A stretch of DNA of 64,000 bases. Origin: Nilaparvata lugens. Its lineage: Eukaryota; Arthropoda; Insecta; Hemiptera; Delphacidae. The first letter of the stretch is position 1. Every line of letters begins with the position of its first letter. This document shows, piece after piece, positions 24,546 to 34,652 of the stretch. The translations under genes and the position numbers were made by a program. The stretch covers positions 101,488,051 to 101,552,050 of the forward strand of contig NC_052504.1 in assembly GCF_014356525.2 (NCBI RefSeq). Direction: 5' to 3'. The notes under the pieces were generated by a model that was not told where the DNA came from, did no database searches, and worked only from the letters and a program-made list of their open reading frames with translations.

Positions 24546-26172
24546 CGTTCATCAGGAATAATTATCAATCTAAGTTCATTGATACACAGCAACTCAAAAA
24601 GTTATGGACAGAGGAATGCAGACTGGAAATAGGCCTACATTATTAGGCCTACTAAATAACTCAAAAGAAATAAGAATTCAGGCATTTACTTCTTCTCGTG
24701 AATGAAGTAACACAGCACTAGTAACGGAGATAGAATTGACCATCGAATTTAGAGTAGGATTAATCAATTCGGATTTCAAACAGAGCAATATAATCTAGTT
24801 AAAATTCCTCATTTTCTTTCTCTGTTGATTTATTACACCGACATGCGTGTTTATGAAGTTGATACATATATGTGTACGTGAATGTTATATAACGATTACA
24901 AATTGAGTGATCGGCGCCACATCAAATAGAGTAGTAAGAAATGTGGAATGTGCTCCTAGTTAAACTGGACTAGCCACTTGATGAAATTGCGATTTCCAGC
25001 AATGTGGTTCCCAATCTTGCTACTGAAAAAGTGGGAGTGATATACTGAATCTATATAATTTGAATGTTTAGGTCGATTATTAACAAACCTGTTTCTGCTA
25101 AAAATTTGATGAATAGCAAGTTCTCTAATTAATCAACTAACGGGAAACAGAATTAACTCAAGTTTCAAGTGCGCTACAAGCATCATGTTCCACTTCAAAT
25201 GTAGGGTCTAGAAAAATCTACATAAGAATTTAAAAATATAAATAACTCTAGTAGATATTCAACATTACGAGGGTAAGTGAAACTGCCAGGGGTCACTAAC
25301 TATAAGAATCAAACATATCAATGTTTGATTGAATTATTAATAAACATTTTCAATTATGAATTCAACGTTGAATAATAAGAGCCACCTCCTATGAACCTTT
25401 TAGTGAAGGTTCCATTAGTGAATTACAATCCCAAATCAATAGCAATCGCTAGGAAAATAATATCAAATTTAATGAGGATGAGAATCATCATTTCTCTATT
25501 ATCATACCAGATCTTTGATTGGAGGTGAGATTTTCAGTTAGAAGAGTCGAAGCAACGGTTTCTATACAATGCTGTGAGAGTCGTGGATGGAAATGCTTCA
25601 CATATCTACAGGCAGTGGCTAATTGAAAGTAGCCAGCATTTACCAACGCATTACTACTCTTGGTGCTACTTCCATTGTCAGTTATGTAATACCATCATAA
25701 CAATGTGACATAGTGTCCATTTAGACTTTTGCACAATCTTGAGAAGCATTCTGAGTGGTGAACCTTAAAAGGATGAGAATTCATGCAGAATACTCTTCTC
25801 ATAAACCAAAGTGCAGACCAAGCTTGCTCAATTTTTCCACTAGGAATAGTCAGTGAGCTTTTATTGTTTCATTTACATCACTATGAATATGGATCAATTA
25901 CTTTGAGTTACAAGTAATTGTAGAGTAGGTCTAGAACCTGAGCGTGAATGTTATAAATTCCCTTTGATGTATGACTCAAATGAACGTGAGTGTTATCTTT
26001 TATTCAATCCGATACTAACTACTTACGAAGTTTGACTTACTTCACTAATAATCTTAAACTAATAAACAATGAATACTCTTGAATCTAGAAATTTGGAGTT
26101 CAAGTATTGATTCTTCTTCAGCCATTCTCAGTGTTTTATGAATGTTGGCTCAAACAGGGTTGAAATAAAATA
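24546..26172. other. Gene-free DNA
   Basis: No exon, RNA gene or bounded repeat recognised. ORFs are short and of chance type. Confidence 0.5.
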
Positions 26173-26350
26173 TGATTTTCTTCTTCGGTTAACAGCGTTT
26201 GGGCTGGTTGGCAGCAACTCTCCATGCCTCGCTGTCATCCGCTATCCTTTTGAGTTCACTGTATTTGCACATCTCAGATCCTTCTTCAGTTGTTCTAGGT
26301 ACTTCATTCTTGGTCTTCCTCGCGCATTCCTTCCCTCACTCATGCAAAGA
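26173..26350 (-). pseudogene. LINE 3' end fragment
   Basis: The minus strand encodes RNARGRPRMKYLEQLKKDLR, then after a frame slip RIADDSEAWRVAANQPKRC and a stop. It is followed by a GAAGAAGAAA tail. This is the C-terminal end typical of RTE/CFDP2-like non-LTR elements, here 5' truncated. Confidence 0.7.
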
Positions 26351-26914
26351 AAAACTACAATGTCTTGGGCTTTGAAGTTGGAAATTATAATTTATTGTCT
26401 TACCTTGGTTATTGCTTCACTATCATCAATCATGATTGATAATTGATTTTTGGCAATGGTTGATCAGTGTCCAAGTAGGCCTATGTGGTCGACCTCAGTC
26501 CCGAGCACTTGGTACTGTCCTTGGAGGGGTGACCGACTGATTGCTTATGGCTTTACAATCACTTCCCGTTTGTGTGCGACCCACCTAAAACAATAGATAG
26601 TACTAACATTCTACTGAACGTAATCATATCGGGGGACCGAGCTTCGCCCTGAATACAAAAGCATACACTTTATAACGAGGGAGGAATTATAATATTTATA
26701 GTTTATATTTAGAATGATATACTATGTTAGCTACAATATTTGCTATAATATACTATGTTCTATTCTACACTAATAGCATCTGTTACTATTTTGGACTTTT
26801 GAAGTGAACATGTAGCCATTCCATCCTAATCCATCAACCATTAGGTTCATTAATGTTTATCATGTCCAAGGTACCTAGAACACATTATTCTAGGTACATT
26901 GATCACGTCGATAA
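26351..26914. other. Gene-free DNA
   Basis: Nothing recognisable apart from a short repeat-like block at 26625-26690 that precedes repeat R. Confidence 0.45.
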
Positions 26915-27262
26915 TTTTCTTGCCGGATAATATTTATCGTGAGATCAGCGGATTGAATGCAGTAGTTCAAAAGCCGAGGCATAATTTTGTCTCACTCACA
27001 CACGCACTCGCTATCTCACTTCCATTATCGAGGGACGATGAAATTTTCAGCTGTTTTTTCAAGGATGAATTATGTCCAAGGATGAAACTTGTCCTTCAGC
27101 AAGTTATACATGAGATGACACCTAATGCAATAGAATTTTTATATAATAAACCTACTTTGTTCCAAATTTCGTGAGAATTGTTAGAGCCGTTTACGAGATC
27201 GGGTGATATACAGACATATAAACATATAAAAATATAAACATATATCTTTCGCTTAATATTAT
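26915..27262 (-). repeat. Dispersed repeat R, copy 3
   Basis: Same block order as 16400-16700: ctgttttttcaaggatgaat, ccaaatttcgtgagaattgt, tagagccgtttacgagatcg, and a tcgcttaatattatatg end. Confidence 0.7.
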
Positions 27263-27263
27263 A

Positions 27264-27880
27264 TGATTTTTGGAGAAAGGAAGAGGAGTAGGACGATGGA
27301 GAAGATGAGGAGGAATAAGAGAAGAAGGAAGAAGAGAGTAACTTAAAGAACCGCTAGATTGGTTGGCTTTATTTGATCCTCCAAGGCCAAGGGAAAAGTA
27401 AGGGAGCAGCCAAACCTTCCTCCACTCCCACTCAACCCTTCAGTACAATATTATTCTACTATTTCTAAAGCAGCATTACTGCATTAGAATCAGAAAGAAA
27501 CTTACTAAAAATAAATGTATGAAATCATATGAAAATATATGATATATTATGAAGAGAAATATATTAGGAGGAAAACATTCTACTTTAGAACGTGAAAAAA
27601 ATTCATGCCGAGAAGAGTAGGTGATAAAGGAGGAAGAGGGTGTGTATTAGGAAGAGGAGGAGTGGAGAAGTAGGAAGAAGAGGAAGGGTTGCAGGAGAGT
27701 AGAAAGATAAGGAAAGATAGAGACGAAAGAGGAGAAGGAGAAGGAAGATCAGTGGTTGGGCGAAAAAAGAAGATAATAATGAGAAGGAGAAGAAGGAGAT
27801 GGAGTTGTAGGAAAAGAGGAGAACGAGGAGCTGTTCTTAGAGATGATGCCAATAAAGGAGAAGAATCAAGAACGAAGAAG
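27264..27880 (+). repeat. Polypurine tract
   Basis: Two blocks, about 27270-27345 and 27590-27870, are almost entirely A and G on the + strand, dominated by gaagaag, aggagg and gagaagga units. The second block lies about 260-540 bases upstream of the candidate transcription start near 28144. Frames across it are lysine/arginine/glutamate-rich and not believed to be coding. Confidence 0.75.
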
Positions 27881-28129
27881 AACAGAAGGTTGAAGAAATT
27901 AACGAATATGAAAGTAATAAACAATTAGAACCTGAATAAAAATCAAGAATTAATTTTGATATTATGGATTGACATTGTCAATTTTCAAGGAAGGAGCACA
28001 TTGTATTGTTGTGTGGTGGGCATATTGTATCATATTTGTCACCATACGTGGTGGTGGGGAGTGGGGGTCCACCTTGATGGGTGAGGGGAGGGGGGAAGCT
28101 GGTGAACGGAGGCGGCAGCAGCGGCTGGA

Positions 28130-28374
28130 GTGGATAGAGTTTCAGTTCAGTGTTCAGTCGACGGTGCGACAGCCGTGCGGTCGCTCAGTGTGTCAGTTGA
28201 GTAGTTGCTAGTAGTGAACGTTCGACGTGGTCGATGGTAGTGAACAATCGTCCAGCTCGTGAACCATCGCTGTGATCTAGTGATTACTTTCCGGATTCAT
28301 CTCGCCGCCACCGCAATGGCTTCCAACTTTGTTCATCTTTTATCGTGTGCACTGTGGGCCTACTGCTCTTAACA
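28130..28374 (+). promoter_or_regulatory. Candidate core promoter and first exon
   Basis: A CpG-rich island in AT-rich DNA. Three overlapping arthropod initiator matches occur at 28142-28147 (TCAGTT), 28147-28152 and 28154-28159. Counting from A at 28144, a DPE-like AGCCGT falls exactly at +28 to +33, one mismatch from RGWYVT. Downstream, CCGCAATGGCTTCC gives a good start context at 28315, but the frame stops after 18 codons just before a donor-like AACAG|GTTGGT at 28374/28375. It may be the 5' exon of the gene ending at 34652 or of a gene outside the window; this is inference. Confidence 0.45.
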
Positions 28375-30009
28375 GGTTGGTCACAACACTCACTTGATAA
28401 TAGTGATAAGAAGAGGAATAGTGACATCCTCAACCAACCACCAAATTAGTGCATGCAAGTCATAGGTCACAAGTGCTTCATTATTGTAATAGATAAATAA
28501 TCACTCAACCCAGGCTCACATTCGTCTTGAAACTCTTTTTCCACCCTTATTACCATCATGTACTTCAAATATGCATAAAACGATTACTTATTTATTCTCA
28601 ATTCCTGTAAAATTATTATTTAACTCTGGTAGAGACTAGAAAATATTATTGCTCTACAAAATGATTGACATATTTGATGAATACCATGAACATTATATAA
28701 ATTAAGTCTATATTATATCAATAACTGATAATCAAAAGTACAACTATAATAACATACTTGAAGTAGAATAATAATGAAAATAGCAGAACTTAGGTTACTA
28801 AAGAAAATACCAATTACTTTCTCATTAAATTATGTTTTACATAACGAAAATATAATGAGAAAGATTTAAAATTTGCTGAAAAATATGTAACTTGAACACA
28901 TATAATATTATGTAGCAACAGGTCGCAACTTTAGCCTATATATCACTGAGGGTATATTTTCAAGTAAAAAAGTATTGATCATAAATCTTTAACATGATAA
29001 TTATTTAGTGTATGGAATTTCTATGAGGAGCTAAAGGACATCTCAATTTTATTCTGAAGCAGGAAAACCAGTATACTATTTGAAAAGTATCCAAAATTTT
29101 CATAAACTGTAATCAGAGTTTCAATGGACACGTTTGAATAATTTTCAATTCATACGAAGTCCTTTCTTTTCCTGAAACAAAATGCAATATCTCCCAAACG
29201 GTAGCTGCATCATTCAGTTTTTGGAATGGAGACTTGAATGGTCGATAAGAATGAAGAAAGTAAAACTTTCCTAACATCTCATTACAGAAGAATAACTGTT
29301 CGCAGTCAGCCTTGAGTTATGAAGCCTAAAAATACTGTTGTTCGAAACGGACCAGTAGCAGTAGTATGGTAGACTATCTCACTGCATTTACTGCATTCGC
29401 AATACTTTCACAAATCACTTGTTCACAAAAATACTATTCCATTCATTCCGAAAATAATATGTTCGTCAAATGGATTAGCGTTGAATGGAAAAGCCTGAGC
29501 TATGTAATATTTTTTGAAACGCCTACTGCGAGTACTACCGTTTACCTAATAATAGGTACGTTGTGTTATGGAGGACTAATGCAAAAGAAAGAAATGTTGA
29601 GCAGCAATGAGAATTGGAAGTTGGAAAAATCATAGACCTAACAATAATATAAATGTACAGTGTTCAATATGAACAACGTTCTATCTCTTCCCCTCCTCAC
29701 ATTATAAGATCTAATAAGGAATGTTCCTAACATTTTTCATCCCATTATATTTCAGTGATTATTTAAACTGGTAACCGATTTTAAAAGCAAGACGAACAAT
29801 TAAAGTTCATACCATGGTGATTGTTGTTGGCCACATCTCATGATAACTGAATTTCTGTTAAATAATTGCATTTCTTTAATCTAACAATAAAAGTTCAAAT
29901 CAAGATGAAGTTTCACACAGTCTTAACAAAAATTGATACTTGCAATCGAGTATTTATTATTGAGCTTGACTTTCTTAAATGAAAAGCTAATAGCTAAGTT
30001 GGTGAAGGA
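28375..30009. other. Gene-free DNA, probable intron
   Basis: AT-rich, no supported exon. The ORF at 29366-29635 has no recognisable domain. Confidence 0.45.
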
Positions 30010-30016
30010 AGCTAAG

Positions 30017-30198
30017 CCCTACCTCCGTAAACAAAGCCTTAGTGAATTCTGGTAACGTCAGCACAGTTAGGGCTCCTACAACAATAAAAGAATTGTATCT
30101 GTATCAGCTAGTGTTTTTATTGGTGTAGGAGCCCTACCTGTGCTGACGTTACCATCAACCACCAGTCTTGCACTATGGCTTTGTTTACGGAGGTAGTG
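30017..30198. mobile_element. Small hairpin MITE
   Basis: Inverted termini CCCTACCTCCGTAAACAAAG and its near-complement at 30178-30198, then a second inverted pair ctggtaacgtcagcacag / ctgtgctgacgttacc and ggctcctacaac / gtgtaggagcc. The whole 182 bases can fold back. AGCTAAG flanks both ends (30010-30016, 30199-30205), a 7-bp apparent target duplication. Confidence 0.8.
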
Positions 30199-30414
30199 AG
30201 CTAAGTTAATAATACGTTCCTAAATTGAGATCAATTTAATCATTCATTCATAAATTCAAATTGACAATAGGAAGCAAATAAGAAATTGCATTTAATTAAC
30301 AGGCAGAATTATAATTGCAATAAGTGTGGGCTAACGTTTAATGGCAACTACAACGTCAGAGCTACGAAAGTAAAAGTTGATATATACAATTCTCAATAAT
30401 TATAACAGGCAAAC

Positions 30415-30514
30415 NNNNNNNNNNNNNNNNNNNNNNNNNNNNNNNNNNNNNNNNNNNNNNNNNNNNNNNNNNNNNNNNNNNNNNNNNNNNNNNNNNNNNN
30501 NNNNNNNNNNNNNN
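30415..30514. other. Assembly gap (100 N)
   Basis: Exactly 100 N, the conventional length for a gap of unknown size. Confidence 0.98.
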
Positions 30515-30939
30515 TGAGAAGTTGATATTGTGGTAATTATTCATATTGATGAAAAAGACTAAGACAATTTCTTAAACTTTTTCATTCAGTACAAAATATT
30601 GCTTATGTCGCTGTCACTTATCGATTATTTATTTATTGGATAGAGTAAACAATAAAGTTGTCGGAAAAGAAGAAACAGGCTACTGCCCAAAACTTCTTCA
30701 AAATTCAAAATCTACACATGAAAAAAAAACAAAATTTCATTTTTGAATAGCTACGAATAACACTCAACTTTAACAAAATAAAAACAATCATTCAGAAATC
30801 CTAAATTGTTGATAAAACTTGAAAATTTTGAGCCGAAAACCTTTACACAATGTTTAGAATTTGACTGTGGTTATAGAATTGACATCTCAAAAATCAAACT
30901 TTTTTTCAGTTCGTAATCATGCATTTTAGTAAAAATCAT

Positions 30940-31114
30940 ATGAGTTGAATTTGTAGTTACTGAAGCTAAAATCTTAGTGCCGGTTGCACAACAGCCGGTT
31001 AAATTTTAACCGTGATTAATTCCACGAGAACCAATCAGAGAAGCCGTCTTTTCAAAAACTCCTTCTATGATTTGATGCTGAATTGAATTTGTAGTTACTA
31101 AAGCTAAAATCTTA
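30940..31114. repeat. Tandem partial copy of the Harbinger-like MITE
   Basis: The block from tgaatttgtagttactgaag through the MITE left arm and gagaagccgtcttttcaa occurs twice, offset by about 142 bases. The first copy lacks a right terminus. Confidence 0.7.
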
Positions 31115-31266
31115 GTGCCGGTTGTACAACAGCCGGTTAAATTTTAACCATGATTAATTCCACAAGAACCAATTAGAGAAGCCGTCTTTTCAATAACGCC
31201 TTCTATGATTGGTTCTCGTGAAATTATTCACGGTTAAAATTTAACCGGCTGTTGTGCAACCGGGCC
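31115..31266. mobile_element. Harbinger-like MITE
   Basis: Inverted termini GTGCCGGTTGTACAACAGCC and GGCCCGGTTGCACAACAGCC, flanked by TTA on both sides (31112-31114, 31267-31269). The 3-bp TWA duplication and GGC..GTTG ends fit PIF/Harbinger. The left half is also present as a tandem copy at about 30972-31114. Confidence 0.82.
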
Positions 31267-31269
31267 TTA

Positions 31270-32864
31270 GTCTACGTAAGATTCTTGAAAAATTGTTGTA
31301 GGCTACGCTAAAATGATACTGTAATCAAGTTATAAAGGAAATTGAAAATTAGAATAATATATTTTAGAACATGAAAGGAGTCAAAAAATATGGTGTCATG
31401 CTAATAGCTTTCATACTTTAATTCACAAATTATCAGTTTAATTTTATCTTATTCTTTACAGTTGAAATTAATCTTATTCAAACCGCTGAAGTACATGAAC
31501 GTTCTAATGCCTTTTAGTGACTAGCATGTTATTTAATCGTGCTGAATGTCAATCTTTAGTTCATAACTTACTGCAAGCTCTTGTCCATGTTGTTTTTGCA
31601 TAATAATGAAAAACAATATTTTCAAAATGTTTCCAGTCAAATTCGAACAAAAGTTATTTAAAATTCAAATTTATGAATGGAGTTTTACTGCATTAAAATT
31701 GCTATACATTTTATTGGGTATTTTTCGATTTCTTAGTGATATGTAGCGATTGGATGTTCCATTTCACCTTATTATATCTCATTAATTAAAATGTCGTTTC
31801 AATGTTCTTAGTGATATTTGCTATGAAATATAAAATGAAATTTAACGGAAGCTAAAATTTCCTCGTGAGTCGACTGCTTAAGGTAAAGTGTTCGATTCTA
31901 GATGTGTGATAGTGTTGTTCTGATATGGATTTAAAATCGTTACAACATTTTGTAAGTGTTTACCTCTGAGTGCTTCAAACTTAATTTTTGCTCTAAATAT
32001 GAAAGCTTCCCCAAACAAACTTTCTAAATCAATTTGTGTGGTTTTATAGTGCTATTTTAATTCGAATTAACTCAAAACCTAAATGTCCTAATCCCAATAT
32101 CATAATGTCTCATTGTTTAAACCAAATCATTTTTATTGGTTCTATACAAAATTTGGAGCCTGACCAAAATTTGCCAAATTTATAATATTGGGTTGATGGT
32201 TCAGTTACGAGAGAACGTTTTCAACTAATAAAATAATAGATGATACATATTTATCATCAGAGTTAATATGTAACTCATAATATATTATGTAAAAAAATGA
32301 AGATAGCATAATTTCAAATGTTCAGTTTGGTAATCCAATATCATAACATATTGGGACCAAAACAACTTTAATATTCGTGAAATCTATGTTTTTCATTGTT
32401 GTGTAGTCTGAAATGCATTATATATTTGATAAAACGTTTGAAATTCAAGCAATCTTGCTCATATCTGCAAATAGTCTGCGGTGAATTTATAAAATTACCA
32501 CCTCGCGGGAATCATTGCCAAACTTTATTTTCGAATAAAATTTTACAGTGGCTTAGTTCAGATATCACATTGTGGAACAAATAATTTCAATGTGATTGTA
32601 TTATCAATTATTAATGTAGAACTGCAATTTTTACCTGTGATACACATATTTTCTTGGGTACAATATTAAGCTGGTCCCAATATGAAAACATAAATGTAAA
32701 TTTGAAAAAAAAACAATAAAAATACGTTTTGCTTAATACCTAGTACAGTATCACCGTTGGCAATGAATGTCACGAGGTATAGATGGTTAAGTCACGAGAA
32801 AAGGGGTGAAATTGTAAAAATGGGTAGCCGTTCTTTTACTCATGACTGAACCGTATATACTGGT
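31270..32864. other. Gene-free DNA
   Basis: AT-rich, no exon or bounded element seen. Confidence 0.45.
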
Positions 32865-33430
32865 CCTCACTTTATTATAATCTGTACAGATTTACTTCTT
32901 AATTGGATGGGCATGCGCAGCAGAGAAAGCATACAGCGGGAGGGATACAGAGGCGATGTTGCCGTTTTGAAGCGGCTAGCGTTCTCCACCTCTAGTGACT
33001 GGTCATGTGCTCATGCTAAACATGCGAAGTTTCCTGTCCGAAAGCGGTCACATGACTGACAAATTGGCAACTGCGCTTCTACCTATGATTCTATCACAGA
33101 ATAGGTACAGAATGGTACAGAATCTAACCAATGCTTTTTACATGACGCAAATACTAGACACGTCACGTGACCTAAGGAAGTTCCAATCCTGGTCTTCTGA
33201 TTGGCTCGTGGCAGTGAACGAGATAAATTGATCCGGATCATTAAAGTGATCCGAACCTTCCATCAATACTATTACAATGCGGCACTTCCTAACAAGATGG
33301 CGGATTTTTGCGCCAGGGTACTAGCCAAGTTTCCATACTGTATGTATACCGTGACTCTATTAATCACTGTAATTGGCTGATCTCCCTCCATTTCTCTGCG
33401 CTGCATATTCCTCCAAGTCTGAAGTAAATT
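32865..33430. repeat. GC-richer block, probable dispersed repeat
   Basis: Contains an NRF1-like GCATGCGCAG at 32911, a palindrome ggatcattaaagtgatcc at 33235 and an AAGATGGCGG block. Its composition differs from the flanks. It resembles a transposon remnant, but no ends were found. A real CpG-rich regulatory block is the alternative. Confidence 0.3.
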
Positions 33431-33734
33431 TGTACGGACTATAGAATAGCTTTTTCGTCAGTTATGTCTTGTGTTGTATTGAATGTTTCAATTTTTTTGA
33501 GTGTTGATTATTGTTGTTATATTGATAGTTTTGATTTGATGCTGATTAATATTGCTAGCATGCATTTAGTAGTGTTCCTTACCTCTAATGTGTCGATATT
33601 GTTTTGTCTCTCTCTTCCTAACATCCTTGACCCTCCCAGTCGTGCTCTGGTGTGAACAACTAACTGGTGTGCACTAATCCCGTCCTCGGTCCGCACAACC
33701 TCAGGCACACCCGTTTTGTTCCTTCTGATTTCAG

Positions 33735-34652
33735 AGAGGTCTTTGCTGTTTTCCAGGATTCTCTCATCCAGGCTCTGCGCCGCGAAAAGGAAAAATACCC
33801 CAACCACTACTGGCGAGTGTAGGCGGCGGCTTCGAAGCGGCCGGCGGATTCTTGCAGGGATTGGTGGGGGGCGGTGGTGGAGGGGGTGGCAGTGCAGGTG
33901 GGGGTGGTGGAGTGGTGGGGGGTGGGGGTAGTGAGATGATGCTGCTGGAGAAGCAGGGCTTGTGCTCGCAACAGCAGCGTCAGACTGGTGGTAGTGGCAG
34001 TCTGCCCCCTAGCTCGCTGCCTCGCCCCAAGCGTCACCACAAGTCACCAAGCGCCGGCCGAGAGCGCAGACTCGGCGAGTATGGACGACTCAGCGATGGA
34101 GAGGGCAGCAAGGCTTCGGCCAACTCGAGCGCTGACGCCTCCGACCCCAAGTCCCACCGCGAGTCGCCCGTCCGCTCGCTCCACCCTCGCAAACTCGGCG
34201 AATACAACCGACTCAACAACGACTCGACTAGCAAGACCAGTTGTGACTCGACCGACAAGAGTCGTGATCGTGACTCGCCACTGCCGATTCCACCGCGCAA
34301 ACTGGGCGAATACGGGCGTTTCAGTTCGGACTCCACCAATCGGAAACTGTCGGACAACGCAGAAACCATCACTGATATCTCTCGCAGCTCTCCTGTCAGA
34401 TATTCGCCTTCAAGATTCGACTCGGCGAAAGAGTACAATAGGAAGTTGTCGACGGGATCGGATAAAACTAGAGACTCGCCGTCAAGGAGCCTGCTGCCTC
34501 CGCCGAAGAAGCTGCCTGACTACAGCAGTTGCTTCGAGGGGGCCTCGCAGGCGTCGCGACGCCGAGGCTCGCTCGGCCAGCCTCCAGTCAAGGCGGCTGA
34601 GCCGGGCGTCCGCTCGCTACCTCCTCCCAACAAGTATCGCATTCAATTCTAA
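33735..34652 (+). CDS. Terminal exon of an unidentified repeat-bearing protein
   Basis: I do not recognise the family. A strong acceptor (pyrimidine tract, CTGATTTCAG at 33725-33734) opens a frame reading VFAVFQDSLIQALRREKEKY and then PNHYW. At about 33814 a one-base loss must be assumed to pass into the long frame SVGGGFEAAGGFLQGL, a glycine-rich run, SEMMLLEK and a Ser/Arg/Pro-rich region. Five degenerate modules follow, with cores RRLGEYGRLSDGEGS, RKLGEYNRLNNDST, RKLGEYGRFSSDST, AKEYNRKLSTGSD and KKLPDYSSCFEG. The second to fifth are each preceded by an SP-x-R/L-rich segment. The stop TAA is at 34650-34652. The protein ends KYRIQF, and I-Q-F would fit a class II PDZ ligand. The first segment looks helical and the rest disordered, so a cytoskeletal or junctional scaffold is possible but only inferred. 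GC content is far above the flanks. Confidence 0.7.
   Translation, partial: RGLCCFPGFSHPGSAPRKGKIPQPLLASVGGGFEAAGGFLQGLVGGGGGGGGSAGGGGGVVGGGGSEMMLLEKQGLCSQQQRQTGGSGSLPPSSLPRPKRHHKSPSAGRERRLGEYGRLSDGEGSKASANSSADASDPKSHRESPVRSLHPRKLGEYNRLNNDSTSKTSCDSTDKSRDRDSPLPIPPRKLGEYGRFSSDSTNRKLSDNAETITDISRSSPVRYSPSRFDSAKEYNRKLSTGSDKTRDSPSRSLLPPPKKLPDYSSCFEGASQASRRRGSLGQPPVKAAEPGVRSLPPPNKYRIQF

Noticed and set aside
26138..26446. + strand ORF of 102 residues
   Set aside because: Antisense shadow of a minus-strand LINE C-terminus.
27580..27928. ORFs on both strands over the polypurine tract
   Set aside because: Low-complexity Lys/Arg/Glu or Ser/Leu/Pro translations, no domain.
28315..28371. Short frame starting at a Kozak-like ATG, possible signal peptide
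   Set aside because: Stops after 18 codons before the donor; no partner exon in phase was found, so no CDS is claimed.
34034..34438. 134-residue minus-strand ORF
   Set aside because: Antisense shadow of the same exon; its repeats merely mirror the sense modules.
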